Positions 7,992 to 16,928 are shown, counted from the stretch's first letter. The stretch is 64,000 nucleotides of DNA from Silvimonas terrae (GCF_014202765.1 NZ_JACHHN010000002.1:372001-436000); one strand, 5' to 3'. Made by a program: numbers and translations. The notes: a model not told the origin generated them from the sequence alone.

Positions 7992-9404
7992 ATGACCGAG
8001 CATCCTACCGCCCCCGTCCCTGACACGCAACTTGACAGCCTGCGCTTGCCGCCTCACTCCGTAGAGGCAGAGCAATCGGTGCTGGGTGGCCTGTTGCTGG
8101 ACAACCCTTCGTTTGACCGCATTGCCGACATTCTGGGCGAGAAGGACTTTTACCGCGAAGACCATCGCCGGATTTTTCAGCATATTGTCCGGCTGATTGA
8201 ACACAATCGCCCGGCTGACGTGATTACCGTCGCTGAGTCGATGGATAACAACAACGAACTCAGTTACGTCGGTGGCCTGTCTTATCTGGGGGCGCTGGCC
8301 CAAAACACACCGTCAGCCGCCAATATCCGCCGCTATGGCGAGATCGTGCGGGAAAAATCAGTGATGCGGCAACTGGCCAGCGTCGCCAACGAAATTGCCG
8401 ATGCCGCCTACAGCCCCAGCGGCCGCGAAGCCAGTGAACTGCTGGATGAAGCCGAATCCAAAGTCTTCCAGATTGCCGAGCAATCGGCCAAGGGGCAGCA
8501 GGGGTTTATCTCCATGCCGCCTATCCTGAAAGAAATTGTCGAGAAAATTGACTATCTCTACCGCCAGGACAATGCCTCTGAAATTACCGGGGTGGCGTCG
8601 GGCTTTGTCGACCTGGACAAGATGACCTCCGGCCTGCAAGGCGGTGACCTGGTGATCGTGGCCGGGCGACCTTCCATGGGCAAGACGGCATTCTCGGTCA
8701 ACATCGCCGAGTATGTGGGTACCGAACTGAAATTGCCGGTCGCGATCTTCTCTATGGAAATGGGGGCAGCGCAGCTGGGTATGCGGATGGTGGGCTCCAT
8801 TGGCAAGATTGACCTGCACAAGCTCAAGACCGGCCGGTTTGAAGATGAAGACTGGACCAAGCTGACCTACGCCATCAACAAGCTCTCGGAAGCCCCTATC
8901 TTCATTGAAGAAACCGGTGCCCTGAGCGCGCTGGATATCCGCACGCGTTGCCGCCGTCTGGCACGACAGCATGGGCAGCTGGGCTTGATTGTTATCGACT
9001 ACTTGCAGCTGATGTCGGGCCGGGCCGGCGCCAAAGACCAGAACCGTGCTACCGAACTGGGTGAAATATCCCGTTCGCTCAAGGGCCTGGCTAAAGAGCT
9101 CAAATGCCCGTTGATTGCACTGTCGCAGCTGTCACGGTCAGTCGAACAGCGGACCGACAAACGCCCAATGATGTCTGACTTGCGCGAATCGGGCGCCATT
9201 GAACAGGATGCGGACATCATCATGTTCATGTACCGGGATGAATACTACAACCCGGATTCCCAGTTCAAAGGCCTGGCGGAGTGCATCGTCGGTAAACACC
9301 GTAACGGCCCGACCGGCAAGGTGCCGCTGGTCTTTACCGGCAAATATTCGCGCTTTGATAACGCGCTGGTGAAGCCGGAAGGCTGGAGCGGGGATCTGGA
9401 GTAA
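7992..9404 (+). CDS. dnaB: Replicative DNA helicase DnaB
   Basis: A 470-aa hexameric 5'-3' helicase that opens the replication fork and recruits primase. The N-terminal helical domain begins at LPPHSVEAEQSVLGG (residues ~19-33). The RecA-like motor has Walker A GRPSMGKT at 225-232, and a conserved C-terminal stretch SDLRESGAIEQDADI. No intein or insertion is present. The ATG at 7992 gives a normal-length protein; the frame is open upstream to 7593, but that part lies over ratA. The divergent ratA start is 138 bases away. The 3' side holds a REP-like element rather than a simple terminator. Confidence 0.97.
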   Translation: MTEHPTAPVPDTQLDSLRLPPHSVEAEQSVLGGLLLDNPSFDRIADILGEKDFYREDHRRIFQHIVRLIEHNRPADVITVAESMDNNNELSYVGGLSYLGALAQNTPSAANIRRYGEIVREKSVMRQLASVANEIADAAYSPSGREASELLDEAESKVFQIAEQSAKGQQGFISMPPILKEIVEKIDYLYRQDNASEITGVASGFVDLDKMTSGLQGGDLVIVAGRPSMGKTAFSVNIAEYVGTELKLPVAIFSMEMGAAQLGMRMVGSIGKIDLHKLKTGRFEDEDWTKLTYAINKLSEAPIFIEETGALSALDIRTRCRRLARQHGQLGLIVIDYLQLMSGRAGAKDQNRATELGEISRSLKGLAKELKCPLIALSQLSRSVEQRTDKRPMMSDLRESGAIEQDADIIMFMYRDEYYNPDSQFKGLAECIVGKHRNGPTGKVPLVFTGKYSRFDNALVKPEGWSGDLE

Positions 9405-9427
9405 CGGACCGAGGCTCCTCCGGCCTG

Positions 9428-9515
9428 TAGCCCGGATGAAGCGTAGCGAGAACCCGGGGTGGCTGCCCTGGCTCAGATCGCCCCCCGGATTGCCGCCTTC
9501 GGCTTTATTCGGGCC
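9428..9515. repeat. REP-like inverted pair downstream of dnaB
   Basis: Bases 9428-9459 (TAGCCCGGATGAAGCGTAGC, then GAGAACCCGGGG) and the reverse complement of 9481-9515 (GGCCCGAATAAAGCCGAAGG, then CGGCAATCCGGGG) share the pattern GCCCGgATgAAGCg...aaCCGGGG. They form an imperfect inverted pair about 21 bases apart. Motifs of this form are widespread extragenic palindromes in Proteobacteria. It lies between dnaB and the asparaginase terminator and codes for nothing evident. Confidence 0.65.
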
Positions 9516-9526
9516 ATGGACTGACC

Positions 9527-9564
9527 CAAAAACAAAGACCGATGGCTTTGCCACCGGTCTTTGT
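9527..9564 (-). terminator. Intrinsic terminator of the asparaginase gene
   Basis: On the minus strand the stem ACAAAGACCG / CGGTCTTTGT (arms 9555-9564 and 9532-9541) has an inner TGGC/GCCA pair and is followed by TTTTT. Confidence 0.85.
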
Positions 9565-9577
9565 CATTATGGCGTGC

Positions 9578-10645
9578 TCAATACGTATAGAACATGCGCT
9601 GGATTTCTTTGGTGTCTTTGGTTTTGGTCAGCGCCAGCATCAGCAAAATGCGCGCCTTTTGTGGGTTAAGCGTGTCGGAGACCACAAAGTCGGTCTTGTC
9701 GTCATCGTTCTCGCCATTACGCAGGGTAGGGCCATTGCCGACACGGGATGAGCGCAGGATAAACACGCCTTGCTGGCGCAGTTCTGTCAGACGGGCCCGT
9801 ACCGGCGTCGCCAGGCTACCATCACCCGTGCCGGCGTAAACGATGCCAACGTCGCCAGCTGCGACAAACGCGTCAATCGCCAGCGTGTTGGCGTTGGCAG
9901 AGCCATAGGCAATATCCACCGCTGGCAGGTGTTCCAGTCGGGAAACATCAAATTCGGTATCGGCCGTGTGCTTTTTGGTGGTGGCGCGGTAGTACTGCGG
10001 TTTGCCGCTGACGATATAGCCCAGATCACCCAGTTCTGGCGAGCGGAAGGTGTTGGCGAGCATGGTGTTGGTCTTGGTGACGTCACGCGCGCCCAGGATT
10101 TCGTCATTCATGGCCACCAATACGCCACGGTTCACAGAGTCCGGGCTGCCGGCGACGGCAACCGCGTTATACAAGTTGATGGGGCCATCGGCACTGATCG
10201 CGGTGGAAGGGCGCATGGAACCCACAATCACCACCGGTTTTTTGCTTTTTACCGTCAAATTGAGAAAATAAGCCGTTTCCTCAATGGTGTCGGTGCCGTG
10301 GGTGATGACGATGCCGTCTACATCGCTTTGCTTGAGTAGCGCGTTCACCCGTTTGGCCAGCGTCAGCCAGTTTTCGTTGGTCATGTTTTCAGAGGCGATC
10401 TGAAATACCTGTTCGCCGGACACATTGGCAACCTGTTTGAGTTCAGGCACGGCTTCGATCAGTTTTTCCACGCCCACCTTGGCGGCGGTGTAGCCCACGG
10501 TGGTGGTGCTGGTAGCGCCGGTTCCGGCGATGGTGCCGCCGGTGGCGAGGATGACCACATGGGGCAGTTTGTCGGCGGCCCAGGTGGCGGCAGCACTGCA
10601 GGTGATGGCAACGAACAGGGCGCGTTGGAACAGCTTGGTCAGCAT
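9578..10645 (-). CDS. ansB: Type II (periplasmic) L-asparaginase
   Basis: A 355-aa asparaginase with a signal peptide ending near AAATWAA (residues ~18-24), so it should act in the periplasm. There it hydrolyses asparagine (often also glutamine) to aspartate and ammonia. Both catalytic threonine motifs are present: ATGGTIAG near residue 35 and HGTDTIEET near residue 116, plus GSMRPSTAISADG. GGAG lies about 7 bases before the ATG at 10645. It stands alone with its own terminator; no ammonium or amino-acid transporter is adjacent. A glutaminase-asparaginase preference cannot be excluded from sequence. Confidence 0.94.
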   Translation of the reverse strand: MLTKLFQRALFVAITCSAAATWAADKLPHVVILATGGTIAGTGATSTTTVGYTAAKVGVEKLIEAVPELKQVANVSGEQVFQIASENMTNENWLTLAKRVNALLKQSDVDGIVITHGTDTIEETAYFLNLTVKSKKPVVIVGSMRPSTAISADGPINLYNAVAVAGSPDSVNRGVLVAMNDEILGARDVTKTNTMLANTFRSPELGDLGYIVSGKPQYYRATTKKHTADTEFDVSRLEHLPAVDIAYGSANANTLAIDAFVAAGDVGIVYAGTGDGSLATPVRARLTELRQQGVFILRSSRVGNGPTLRNGENDDDKTDFVVSDTLNPQKARILLMLALTKTKDTKEIQRMFYTY

Positions 10646-10881
10646 ATGACTCTCCAGACAATGTTTTTGGTCGTAAAACAACGAAACCTGTTCCCGGCAG
10701 GAGTTGGCGCGTTTTAAACGCCAAAGCCAGCACATGGGAAAGATTTGTCATGGCATAAAAAGCATGATCCGTGCCCCTTGCTGACGACATTGCTGAAAGT
10801 ACTGTCAGGGATTTCGGTAATACCACCCATGTGGCGCAGTGAAATGGATGCGCTCAAGTCAATGATTGATAAGGAATAACA

Positions 10882-11244
10882 ATGAAAGTGATCGCCTTTT
10901 CCAGCCAGCACCCGCAAGCCGCCGTTGACTACCCGCGCCCGGAACGGTTGGTGTCCGGCAACCCGCAGCGCACCACCTGGCTGCACTATGAGAATGCATT
11001 GAACGGGTTTTCGAGCGGAATATGGGCGTCTGAGGTGGGGAGTTGGCGCATTGAATTTGGCCCGCATGAAGAAGAATTCTTCAGCATCATTGAAGGCCGA
11101 GCACGGGTTTACGATGAGGCAGGCGCGTTTGCAGAGGTGGGGCCGGGCGAGGCGCTGGTGATTCCCGCCGGTTTCAAGGGCCGCTTTGAGGTTGTCGAGC
11201 CGGTAAAGAAGTATTTTGCGATCTACGAAAAGACCGCAAACTGA
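10882..11244 (+). CDS. Cupin-domain protein (Cupin_3/DUF861 type)
   Basis: A 120-aa single-domain cupin. The core shows PHEEEFFSIIEGRARV (residues ~65-80) and GPGEALVIPAGFKGRFEV (residues ~90-107), the two halves of the cupin barrel. Family relatives include (S)-ureidoglycine aminohydrolase-like and many uncharacterised DUF861 proteins. Only one clear histidine (H66) is in the usual metal site, so metal binding is uncertain. A good ribosome-binding site (AAGGAA) lies 6-10 bases before the ATG. It is a single gene followed by a terminator. Function unknown. Confidence 0.85.
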   Translation: MKVIAFSSQHPQAAVDYPRPERLVSGNPQRTTWLHYENALNGFSSGIWASEVGSWRIEFGPHEEEFFSIIEGRARVYDEAGAFAEVGPGEALVIPAGFKGRFEVVEPVKKYFAIYEKTAN

Positions 11245-11281
11245 GGCGCAAAGTTGAAAGAGCCAGTTTGACAGCTATAAG

Positions 11282-11307
11282 AAAAGGCCCGTATGAACGG
11301 GCCTTTT
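11282..11307. terminator. Intrinsic terminator downstream of the cupin gene
   Basis: Arms AAAAGGCCCG and CGGGCCTTTT with a TATGAA loop. The symmetric A and T runs allow use by the opposing minus-strand gene as well. Confidence 0.88.
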
Positions 11308-11350
11308 CTTTCAACACAGTGTGGTGTTGAGCCTGACGCGCCAGACCACC

Positions 11351-11668
11351 TTAGTGGGTTGCGCTCTGGCGCTGCTGCTTTTCCACGACCAGTGCGTTAT
11401 ACGGGGCAAACAGATAGAACGGCGCAAACAGAAGCTTCCAGCCATGCATGGTGCTCTTGACGGTGAAATGCACTTCTTCAGCGTCCGTATCAAAAACGAG
11501 AGGCGGGGTTTTGCCCCAGTCAAGCTGTGCCTGCAGCACATGGCGGCCCGGGGGCAACGGTGCGCTAAGGCAATGGCCGGGCGCCGTGTGGCCCAGCGGG
11601 TGTCCATCAAGCAACATGCGCGGCTGTCGGCCCAGCGCGCCCTGACGATGAATCTTGATCGTTGGCAT
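11351..11668 (-). CDS. Small conserved hypothetical protein
   Basis: A 105-aa protein preceded by GGAGG 5-6 bases before its ATG. Its layout resembles a family of small proteins with IKIHRQ at the N-terminus, a beta-strand pair around LLDGHPLG, then PGRHVLQAQLDWGKTPPL and a hydrophobic stretch (residues ~75-92) that may be a membrane-associated helix. A longer minus-strand frame (11311-12012) crosses it in another phase but has no ribosome-binding site or family features. Function is unknown. Confidence 0.65.
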   Translation of the reverse strand: MPTIKIHRQGALGRQPRMLLDGHPLGHTAPGHCLSAPLPPGRHVLQAQLDWGKTPPLVFDTDAEEVHFTVKSTMHGWKLLFAPFYLFAPYNALVVEKQQRQSATH

Positions 11669-12130
11669 TGATCCTCCATCTTGTAGTTGTAACAGTTGCC
11701 CACCCGGCTACCCAGTATTGTTCCTTCCACTGGTCCCTCCCCGCGGCGTGTCCTGGCAACCGGACAGGGCACAGCGTACACGTCGGTATGTTGACCCGCC
11801 AGCCCCCAATATGCTTGCCGTAGCAAATAAAATGACGTGTTTGTTGGGATAGAGACTGATACCACTTGACCGTCCGTCAGGTCTATTCGGTGCGTGAGCA
11901 AAGCTGTCACGGAACTGAAAAGATGCTGTGTATCCGCCCATGAAAACGAATTCAATTCCGGTTTCGTGCCGTCAAACAGTGGCTTGCACTGCGCTGAGGC
12001 CAATATTGGCAACTTGAGCGTGTGGTCACGGGCTGCATATCAGCCTGGCATGCAGACCACTTGTGGCGTCGTGACCACAAAAAAAGCGGGCCGCAGGGCC
12101 CGCTTTACTGGTTGAGAAGACGGAGGATCG
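11669..12130. other. 462-base stretch without a supported gene
   Basis: Between the small hypothetical gene and phoH I see no gene with a good start. A minus-strand frame from 12012 reads about 115 plausible residues (MPILASAQCKPLFDG at its start) before running into the 11351-11668 gene in another phase. It could be a decayed or unrecognised gene. GC looks lower than in the neighbours. The only clear element is the phoH terminator at 12083-12106. Confidence 0.5.
12083..12106 (-). terminator. Intrinsic terminator of phoH
   Basis: Arms AAAGCGGGCC and GGCCCGCTTT with a GCAG loop. On the minus strand the stem is followed by a run of T (reverse of the A-run at 12079-12085). Confidence 0.9.
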
Positions 12131-13540
12131 TTAGAGCGTTTCTGCCGCGTAATCCGCCAGCCGCGAACGCTCGCCCCGTTGCAGCGTAATGTGGCCGGAG
12201 TGCGACCAGGACTTGAAGCGGTCGACCACATAAGTCAGCCCGGAAGAACCCTCGGTGAGGTAGGGCGTATCAATCTGGCTGATATTGCCCAGACACACCA
12301 CCTTGGTGCCCGGACCGGCGCGGGTGATCAGGGTCTTCATCTGCTTGGGTGTGAGGTTCTGCGCTTCATCGATGATCAAAAACTTGTTCAGGAAGGTACG
12401 GCCGCGCATGAAATTGAGAGATTTCACCTTGATGCGGCTGCGAATCAGGTCACGCGTGGCGGCACGGCCCCAGTCGCCCGCTTCCGCGTCGGTCTGGTTG
12501 AGTACATCCAGGTTGTCTTCCAGCGCACCCATCCACGGCTGCATCTTTTCTTCCTCCGTGCCAGGCAAGAAGCCGATGTCTTCACCCACCGGCACCGTGA
12601 CCCGCGTCATGATGATTTCGGAGTAAATCTTGGATTCCAGCGTTTGCACCAGCCCAGCCGCCAGGGTCAGCAAGGTTTTACCCGTGCCGGCCTGCCCCAG
12701 CAGCGAGACAAAATCCACATCCGGATTCATCAGCATGTTCAGCGCAAAGTTCTGCTCGCGATTGCGGGCGGTCACACCCCAGATAGCGTTTTTCTGGTGC
12801 GAGTAGTCTTTCAGACTCTCGATCTTGGCGGCTTTGCCTTCCAGCTCCACCACGCGTGCCGCCATCGGGCGCTCGCCTTGCTGGAACAACAGCTGGTTGG
12901 GGTAGAGGTCAATGACTTCCGGGCCTTTCAGGCGCCAGTAGCTGCGGCCACCTTCCTGCCAGCTCTCCAGATCCTTGCCGTTTTTCTCCCAGAAGGTCTG
13001 ATCAATCTCGCGCATGCCGGTATACAGCAGGTCGGTATCTTCCAGTACCTTGTCATTGAAGTAGTCTTCTGCGGCCAGACCCAACGCGCGCGCCTTGATG
13101 CGCATGTTGATGTCTTTGGAGACCAGTATGACCTGGCGCTTGGGCTGCATCTGTTGCAGGTGGTGAACCACGCCCAGAATCTGGTTATCCGCCTTGCCCA
13201 TGGGCAATTGCGACGGCAGAACGCTGGTGATGGCCTCTGTCTGCAAGAACAGCCGGCCAGAGGCCTGGCCCTTGCTGGCGTCTTCCAGCGACACGCCGGC
13301 GTGCAGATCTTCCTCCCGGCCGGCAATCAGTTCCTCAATAAAGCGGCTGGTTTGACGGGCGTTGCGTGCAACTTCCGTCATGCCTTTCTTGTTCCCGTCC
13401 AGCTCTTCCAGCGTCATCATCGGCAAGAAGAGGTCATGTTCCTCAAACCGGAAGATCGACGTGGGATCGTGCATCATCACGTTGGTATCCAGCACGAACA
13501 GCTTCGTTTCCTGGGTTTTCTTCGTTTTGCGGGCGGCCAT
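12131..13540 (-). CDS. phoH: PIN-domain/PhoH-type ATPase (YlaK/PhoH2-like)
   Basis: A 469-aa two-domain protein. An N-terminal PIN nuclease domain starts at residue ~14 (LFVLDTNVMMHDP, with acidic residues D18 and E45/E46 in the right places). A C-terminal PhoH ATPase domain has Walker A GQAGTGKT at 282-289 and a Walker B-like FLIIDEAQNL further on. PIN-PhoH (PhoH2) proteins have been described as RNA helicase/RNases, likely acting in RNA turnover. The start at 13540 is preceded by AAGGAG; upstream codons to 13591 lack support. bcp lies upstream on the same strand, but a terminator separates them. Confidence 0.93.
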   Translation of the reverse strand: MAARKTKKTQETKLFVLDTNVMMHDPTSIFRFEEHDLFLPMMTLEELDGNKKGMTEVARNARQTSRFIEELIAGREEDLHAGVSLEDASKGQASGRLFLQTEAITSVLPSQLPMGKADNQILGVVHHLQQMQPKRQVILVSKDINMRIKARALGLAAEDYFNDKVLEDTDLLYTGMREIDQTFWEKNGKDLESWQEGGRSYWRLKGPEVIDLYPNQLLFQQGERPMAARVVELEGKAAKIESLKDYSHQKNAIWGVTARNREQNFALNMLMNPDVDFVSLLGQAGTGKTLLTLAAGLVQTLESKIYSEIIMTRVTVPVGEDIGFLPGTEEEKMQPWMGALEDNLDVLNQTDAEAGDWGRAATRDLIRSRIKVKSLNFMRGRTFLNKFLIIDEAQNLTPKQMKTLITRAGPGTKVVCLGNISQIDTPYLTEGSSGLTYVVDRFKSWSHSGHITLQRGERSRLADYAAETL

Positions 13541-13592
13541 CGGGCTCTCCTTGTAGACGGGCGGATCAATACGCATGGGCGACACCAACAAA

Positions 13593-13615
13593 AAAGCCTG
13601 CGCGCGGCAGGCTTT
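13593..13615 (-). terminator. Intrinsic terminator of bcp
   Basis: On the minus strand, arms AAAGCCTGC and GCAGGCTTT with a short GC loop, followed by a T run. It separates bcp from phoH. Confidence 0.88.
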
Positions 13616-13621
13616 CCCCCT

Positions 13622-14080
13622 TTATTTCAGGCCCTGCACGACGCTGAGCACTGCTTCAACGTGGCCGGGCACCTTCACCCCGCGCCACTCGTGGACCACC
13701 TTGCCCTCCTTGTCGATGACAAAAGTGCTGCGTTCCACACCGCGCACCTGTTTACCGTACATGTTCTTCATTTTCATGACGCCAAATGCGGCGCAGGCGG
13801 TCTCATCCGGGTCGGAAACGAGCTCGAACGGGAAGGCCATTTTGGCTTTGAAATTCTCGTGGGATTTGATGCTGTCGCGGCTGATGCCAAAGACTTTGGC
13901 GCCAGCGGCGGCAAAGTCGGCGTGTTTGTCGCGAAAGTCGGAGCCTTCTACCGTGCAGCCAGGGGTGCTGTCTTTGGGGTAAAAGTAGAGCACAAAGGCT
14001 TCGCCCTTGAGTGAGGCCGGATTGAAAGTCGCACCACCCGTCATGGGCAACTCTAAAGACGGGCAGGATTCATTGAGCAT
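13622..14080 (-). CDS. bcp: Thioredoxin-dependent peroxiredoxin (Bcp/PrxQ type)
   Basis: A 152-aa cytosolic peroxiredoxin that reduces hydroperoxides. The peroxidatic cysteine is C42 in STPGCTVEG. PrxQ enzymes with an intramolecular disulfide carry a second cysteine five residues on; here that position is glycine/serine, so resolution must use C95 (ETACAAFG), another protein or a small thiol. A ribosome-binding site (GGAGAA) lies 6 bases before the ATG. It is monocistronic. Confidence 0.92.
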   Translation of the reverse strand: MLNESCPSLELPMTGGATFNPASLKGEAFVLYFYPKDSTPGCTVEGSDFRDKHADFAAAGAKVFGISRDSIKSHENFKAKMAFPFELVSDPDETACAAFGVMKMKNMYGKQVRGVERSTFVIDKEGKVVHEWRGVKVPGHVEAVLSVVQGLK

Positions 14081-14312
14081 CTGTATTCTCCGTTGTTTTT
14101 CGGGATGCTTGCCCTTCTGACTTCATTTTGGTCAATGCAATCACAAGCGGCAAGTAAGAACAATCGTGTTTTGCAAAAATGCCGCAGGCGCTGTCATGCG
14201 CGGACAGCTTCTCAAAATACGCCGCGTTTGCGGGCGCGCAAGTACGTCGACCACACGCGCCAGTCAGGTGCAGTTACAATAACCCCCATTTTGTGTAGAT
14301 GGTGTGACAACG

Positions 14313-14888
14313 ATGAGTATCAAGTCCGATAGATGGATCCGCCGCATGGCCGAAGAGCATCAGATGATCGAGCCTTATGTGGCAGGCCAGGTCAAAGTGG
14401 TGAATGGCGAGCGCATCGTGTCGTATGGCACCTCCAGCTACGGTTACGACATCCGCTGCGCCGATGAATTCAAGGTGTTTACCAACCTGAATTCCACGAT
14501 TGTCGACCCCAAGAATTTTGACGAGAACAGCTTTGTCGATGTCTCTGGCAAAGGCTATTGCATCATTCCGCCCAATTCGTTTGCGCTGGCCCGCACGGTG
14601 GAATACTTCCGCATTCCGCGCAATGTGCTGACGGTGTGCCTTGGCAAGTCCACCTATGCGCGTTGCGGCATTATCGTCAACGTGACGCCGTTTGAGCCGG
14701 AATGGGAAGGCTACGTGACGCTGGAGTTCTCCAACACCACGCCGCTGCCGGCCAAAATTTACGCCAACGAAGGTGTGGCGCAGGTCCTGTTCCTTGAGGC
14801 TGACGAAGACGACGTGTGCGAAACCAGTTACCGCGATCGCGGCGGCAAGTATCAAGGTCAGGTTGGCGTTACGCTGCCCAAAACCTGA
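14313..14888 (+). CDS. dcd: dCTP deaminase
   Basis: A 191-aa trimeric enzyme that converts dCTP to dUTP and ammonia, feeding thymidylate synthesis. Family hallmarks are [16 protein letters not shown] at the start, [13 protein letters not shown] at residues ~34-47, and the catalytic segment [15 protein letters not shown] with the S/R pair near residues 111-115. A -10 like TACAAT at 14275-14280 would start the transcript near 14287. The ATG at 14313 fits family length; a GTG at 14304 would add three residues. A strong terminator follows. Confidence 0.96.
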   Translation: MSIKSDRWIRRMAEEHQMIEPYVAGQVKVVNGERIVSYGTSSYGYDIRCADEFKVFTNLNSTIVDPKNFDENSFVDVSGKGYCIIPPNSFALARTVEYFRIPRNVLTVCLGKSTYARCGIIVNVTPFEPEWEGYVTLEFSNTTPLPAKIYANEGVAQVLFLEADEDDVCETSYRDRGGKYQGQVGVTLPKT

Positions 14889-14916
14889 GCCGGGTTTATC
14901 CCCATGATATCCCATG

Positions 14917-14945
14917 AAAAAAGACCGCCCTGGGCGGTCTTTTTT
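14917..14945. terminator. Bidirectional intrinsic terminator between dcd and the carbonic anhydrase gene
   Basis: Arms AAAAAAGACCGCC and GGCGGTCTTTTTT, 13 bp, with a CTG loop. It serves both convergent genes. Confidence 0.92.
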
Positions 14946-14975
14946 ATTGTCTGGCGTCTGGCAGATTACTCCAGA

Positions 14976-15734
14976 TCACTCCGGATCGACTTCCAGAATT
15001 TCCCGCCCGTTCAAAGGTTGAACCGGGCGCTGATTGTGATCGTAAAACTGTTGCAGCTTCTCCAGTTGCGCCTTGCTGATCTTCACCGGCTGCTTGAGTT
15101 CAACCCAGGTCACCCCTTCGGAACAGGGCGGTGTGGTCAGCGAACCAGAGTACGTGTAGTACCCGGAATTGGCGGGCAGTAATGCCGCCGGGTCGATCTG
15201 GATGCTATTGATCAGCCGCTCTGCGCCATGTTCTTGCGGCATCAGGTCTTCCAGTGTTTGCAGTACCGGGTTGCTTTCATCGGCCAGCTCAAACTGGACG
15301 GCCACGACCAGCAACTTGCCTTGGGCAGAGGCATGCACCAGATGCATATCCAGTGGGGACGACTTGCCGGCAAAGCGCTCCTCGCCCGGGGAGTGAAAAT
15401 GGAACTGCTGCAACTTGTAGCTGGTGTCGCCCAGCGTCACGCTGTCTTTGTCCGGCGCAGCGACAAACTGCATGGCATGCCCGGTGTTCAAGAGATGCAC
15501 CGGCAATGGCCCGTAATTGAACTGGATACGCGGTGTATTCACAGGTGCCTTGCGGGCGTTGGTGATATCAATGGGGGATTCGGCGCGGCCTTGCTCGCAC
15601 AGATGAAAGTCCTGGCTTAAATGCCCCCAACTGGCGGGGCCTTCTGCGCCTTCATACGTCCAGTGCGGAGATGCTGCGGTGACCAGGCTGGCGGCGCTGG
15701 CCAGCAGAAGGGCTAGAATGGATTTTTTCAACAT
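14976..15734 (-). CDS. Periplasmic alpha-carbonic anhydrase
   Basis: A 252-aa alpha-class carbonic anhydrase with a signal peptide ending near VTAA (residue ~21). It hydrates CO2 in the periplasm. The zinc ligands are H112 and H114 (FHFHSPGEE) and H131 (DMHLVH). The general acid/gatekeeper pair E118 and T200 (SLTTPPC) is present, and C46 and C204 form the expected disulfide. Length and motif spacing are normal for bacterial alpha-CAs, such as those of Neisseria. The ribosome-binding site is weak. It stands alone, convergent with dcd and divergent from the aldo/keto reductase. Confidence 0.95.
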   Translation of the reverse strand: MLKKSILALLLASAASLVTAASPHWTYEGAEGPASWGHLSQDFHLCEQGRAESPIDITNARKAPVNTPRIQFNYGPLPVHLLNTGHAMQFVAAPDKDSVTLGDTSYKLQQFHFHSPGEERFAGKSSPLDMHLVHASAQGKLLVVAVQFELADESNPVLQTLEDLMPQEHGAERLINSIQIDPAALLPANSGYYTYSGSLTTPPCSEGVTWVELKQPVKISKAQLEKLQQFYDHNQRPVQPLNGREILEVDPE

Positions 15735-15858
15735 GTGCGGCTCTACTTGCTATCAGGATGAGGGCGCGCATTTTGCCCTGATTTGTATAGGCAGTTATCC
15801 GTATCAATCAAGTTTCTATTGTTATATTTGCCAATGCAATCAATTTAAGGAAAACCTC

Positions 15859-16902
15859 ATGACTTATCAGGCGGCTGGATCACGCTATGACAAGATGGTG
15901 TACCGCACCTGCGGTAAAAGCGGCCTTAAACTGCCGGCCTTGTCGCTGGGTTTGTGGCATAACTTTGGCGGCACGACGTCGCTGGAGCACCAACGCACGT
16001 TGCTGCGCACGGCATTTGATCTGGGCATTACCCACTTTGACCTTGCCAATAACTACGGGCCGCCTTATGGCAGTGCGGAAAGCAATTTCGGTACCTTGTT
16101 CCGGCAGGATTTCAAACCCTACCGCGATGAGTTGATCATCTCCAGCAAGGCCGGTTGGGATATGTGGCCGGGGCCATATGGGCAGGGCGGTGGTTCGCGC
16201 AAGTATGTGCTGGCCAGTCTGGATCAGAGCCTTGCGCGGCTGGGGCTGGATTACGTGGACATTTTCTATTCCCACCGTTTTGATCCCGATACCCCGCTGG
16301 AAGAAACCGCAGGCGCGCTGGCGACAGCGGTGGCGCAGGGCAAGGCTTTATACGTGGGGATTTCTTCGTACTCGCCCAATAAAACCAGGGAGATGGCGGC
16401 CTTGTTGCGGGAGTGGAAAATCCCGCTACTGATCCATCAGCCGTCGTACAACATGCTCAATCGCTGGGTAGAGCATGGTTTGCTTGATGCGGTGGCGGAT
16501 GAAGGTGCAGGTTGCATTGCGTTTACGCCGCTGGCGCAAGGACTGTTGACGGACAAGTACCTCAATGGCATTCCAGAGCATGCGCGCGTCAACAATCCTG
16601 GCGGCGGTTCGCTGCAAAAGTCCCATCTCAATGAAGAGAATATTGCCCGGGTGCGCGCGCTTAACGAGATTGCCCAGCGGCGCGGTCAGAGCCTGGCGCA
16701 AATGGCACTGGCCTGGGTTCTGCGTGACCAGCGTGTCACCACCGCGTTGATTGGTGCCAGCACCCCCGCGCAAATCAAGGAAAACGTCGCCGCGCTGGGC
16801 AAGCTGGATTTCACCGAGGCAGAACTCACAGAAATTGACCGCTACGCCGTCGAGGCTGGCATTAATTTGTGGGAAAAACCCGCCACGGATCAGCGCCCCT
16901 GA
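15859..16902 (+). CDS. Aldo/keto reductase, YghZ/GpR-like
   Basis: A 347-aa NADPH-dependent aldo/keto reductase (AKR14-like). The catalytic tetrad is complete: D61, Y66, K97 and H139. The start of the fold, YRTCGKSGLKLPALSLGLWHNFG, is nearly the E. coli YghZ (L-glyceraldehyde 3-phosphate reductase) sequence. The protein probably detoxifies short aldehydes such as methylglyoxal or L-glyceraldehyde 3-phosphate. AAGGA at 15847-15851 is 7 bases before the ATG at 15859; the frame is open to 15679, but that part overlaps the divergent gene. It ends 42 bases before the rpfE-like gene. Confidence 0.92.
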   Translation: MTYQAAGSRYDKMVYRTCGKSGLKLPALSLGLWHNFGGTTSLEHQRTLLRTAFDLGITHFDLANNYGPPYGSAESNFGTLFRQDFKPYRDELIISSKAGWDMWPGPYGQGGGSRKYVLASLDQSLARLGLDYVDIFYSHRFDPDTPLEETAGALATAVAQGKALYVGISSYSPNKTREMAALLREWKIPLLIHQPSYNMLNRWVEHGLLDAVADEGAGCIAFTPLAQGLLTDKYLNGIPEHARVNNPGGGSLQKSHLNEENIARVRALNEIAQRRGQSLAQMALAWVLRDQRVTTALIGASTPAQIKENVAALGKLDFTEAELTEIDRYAVEAGINLWEKPATDQRP

Positions 16903-16928
16903 TCCACGGCAGAGCCGCGCGCATGGCA

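Noticed and set aside
11311-12012. Minus-strand frame of 233 codons
   Set aside because: It crosses the 105-aa gene in another phase, turns Arg/Cys-rich there, and lacks a ribosome-binding site; only its first half is kept as an open question.
12179-14014. Plus-strand open frame of 611 codons across phoH and bcp
   Set aside because: It is a shadow of two well-supported minus-strand genes; its translation is rich in His and Gln with no family motif.
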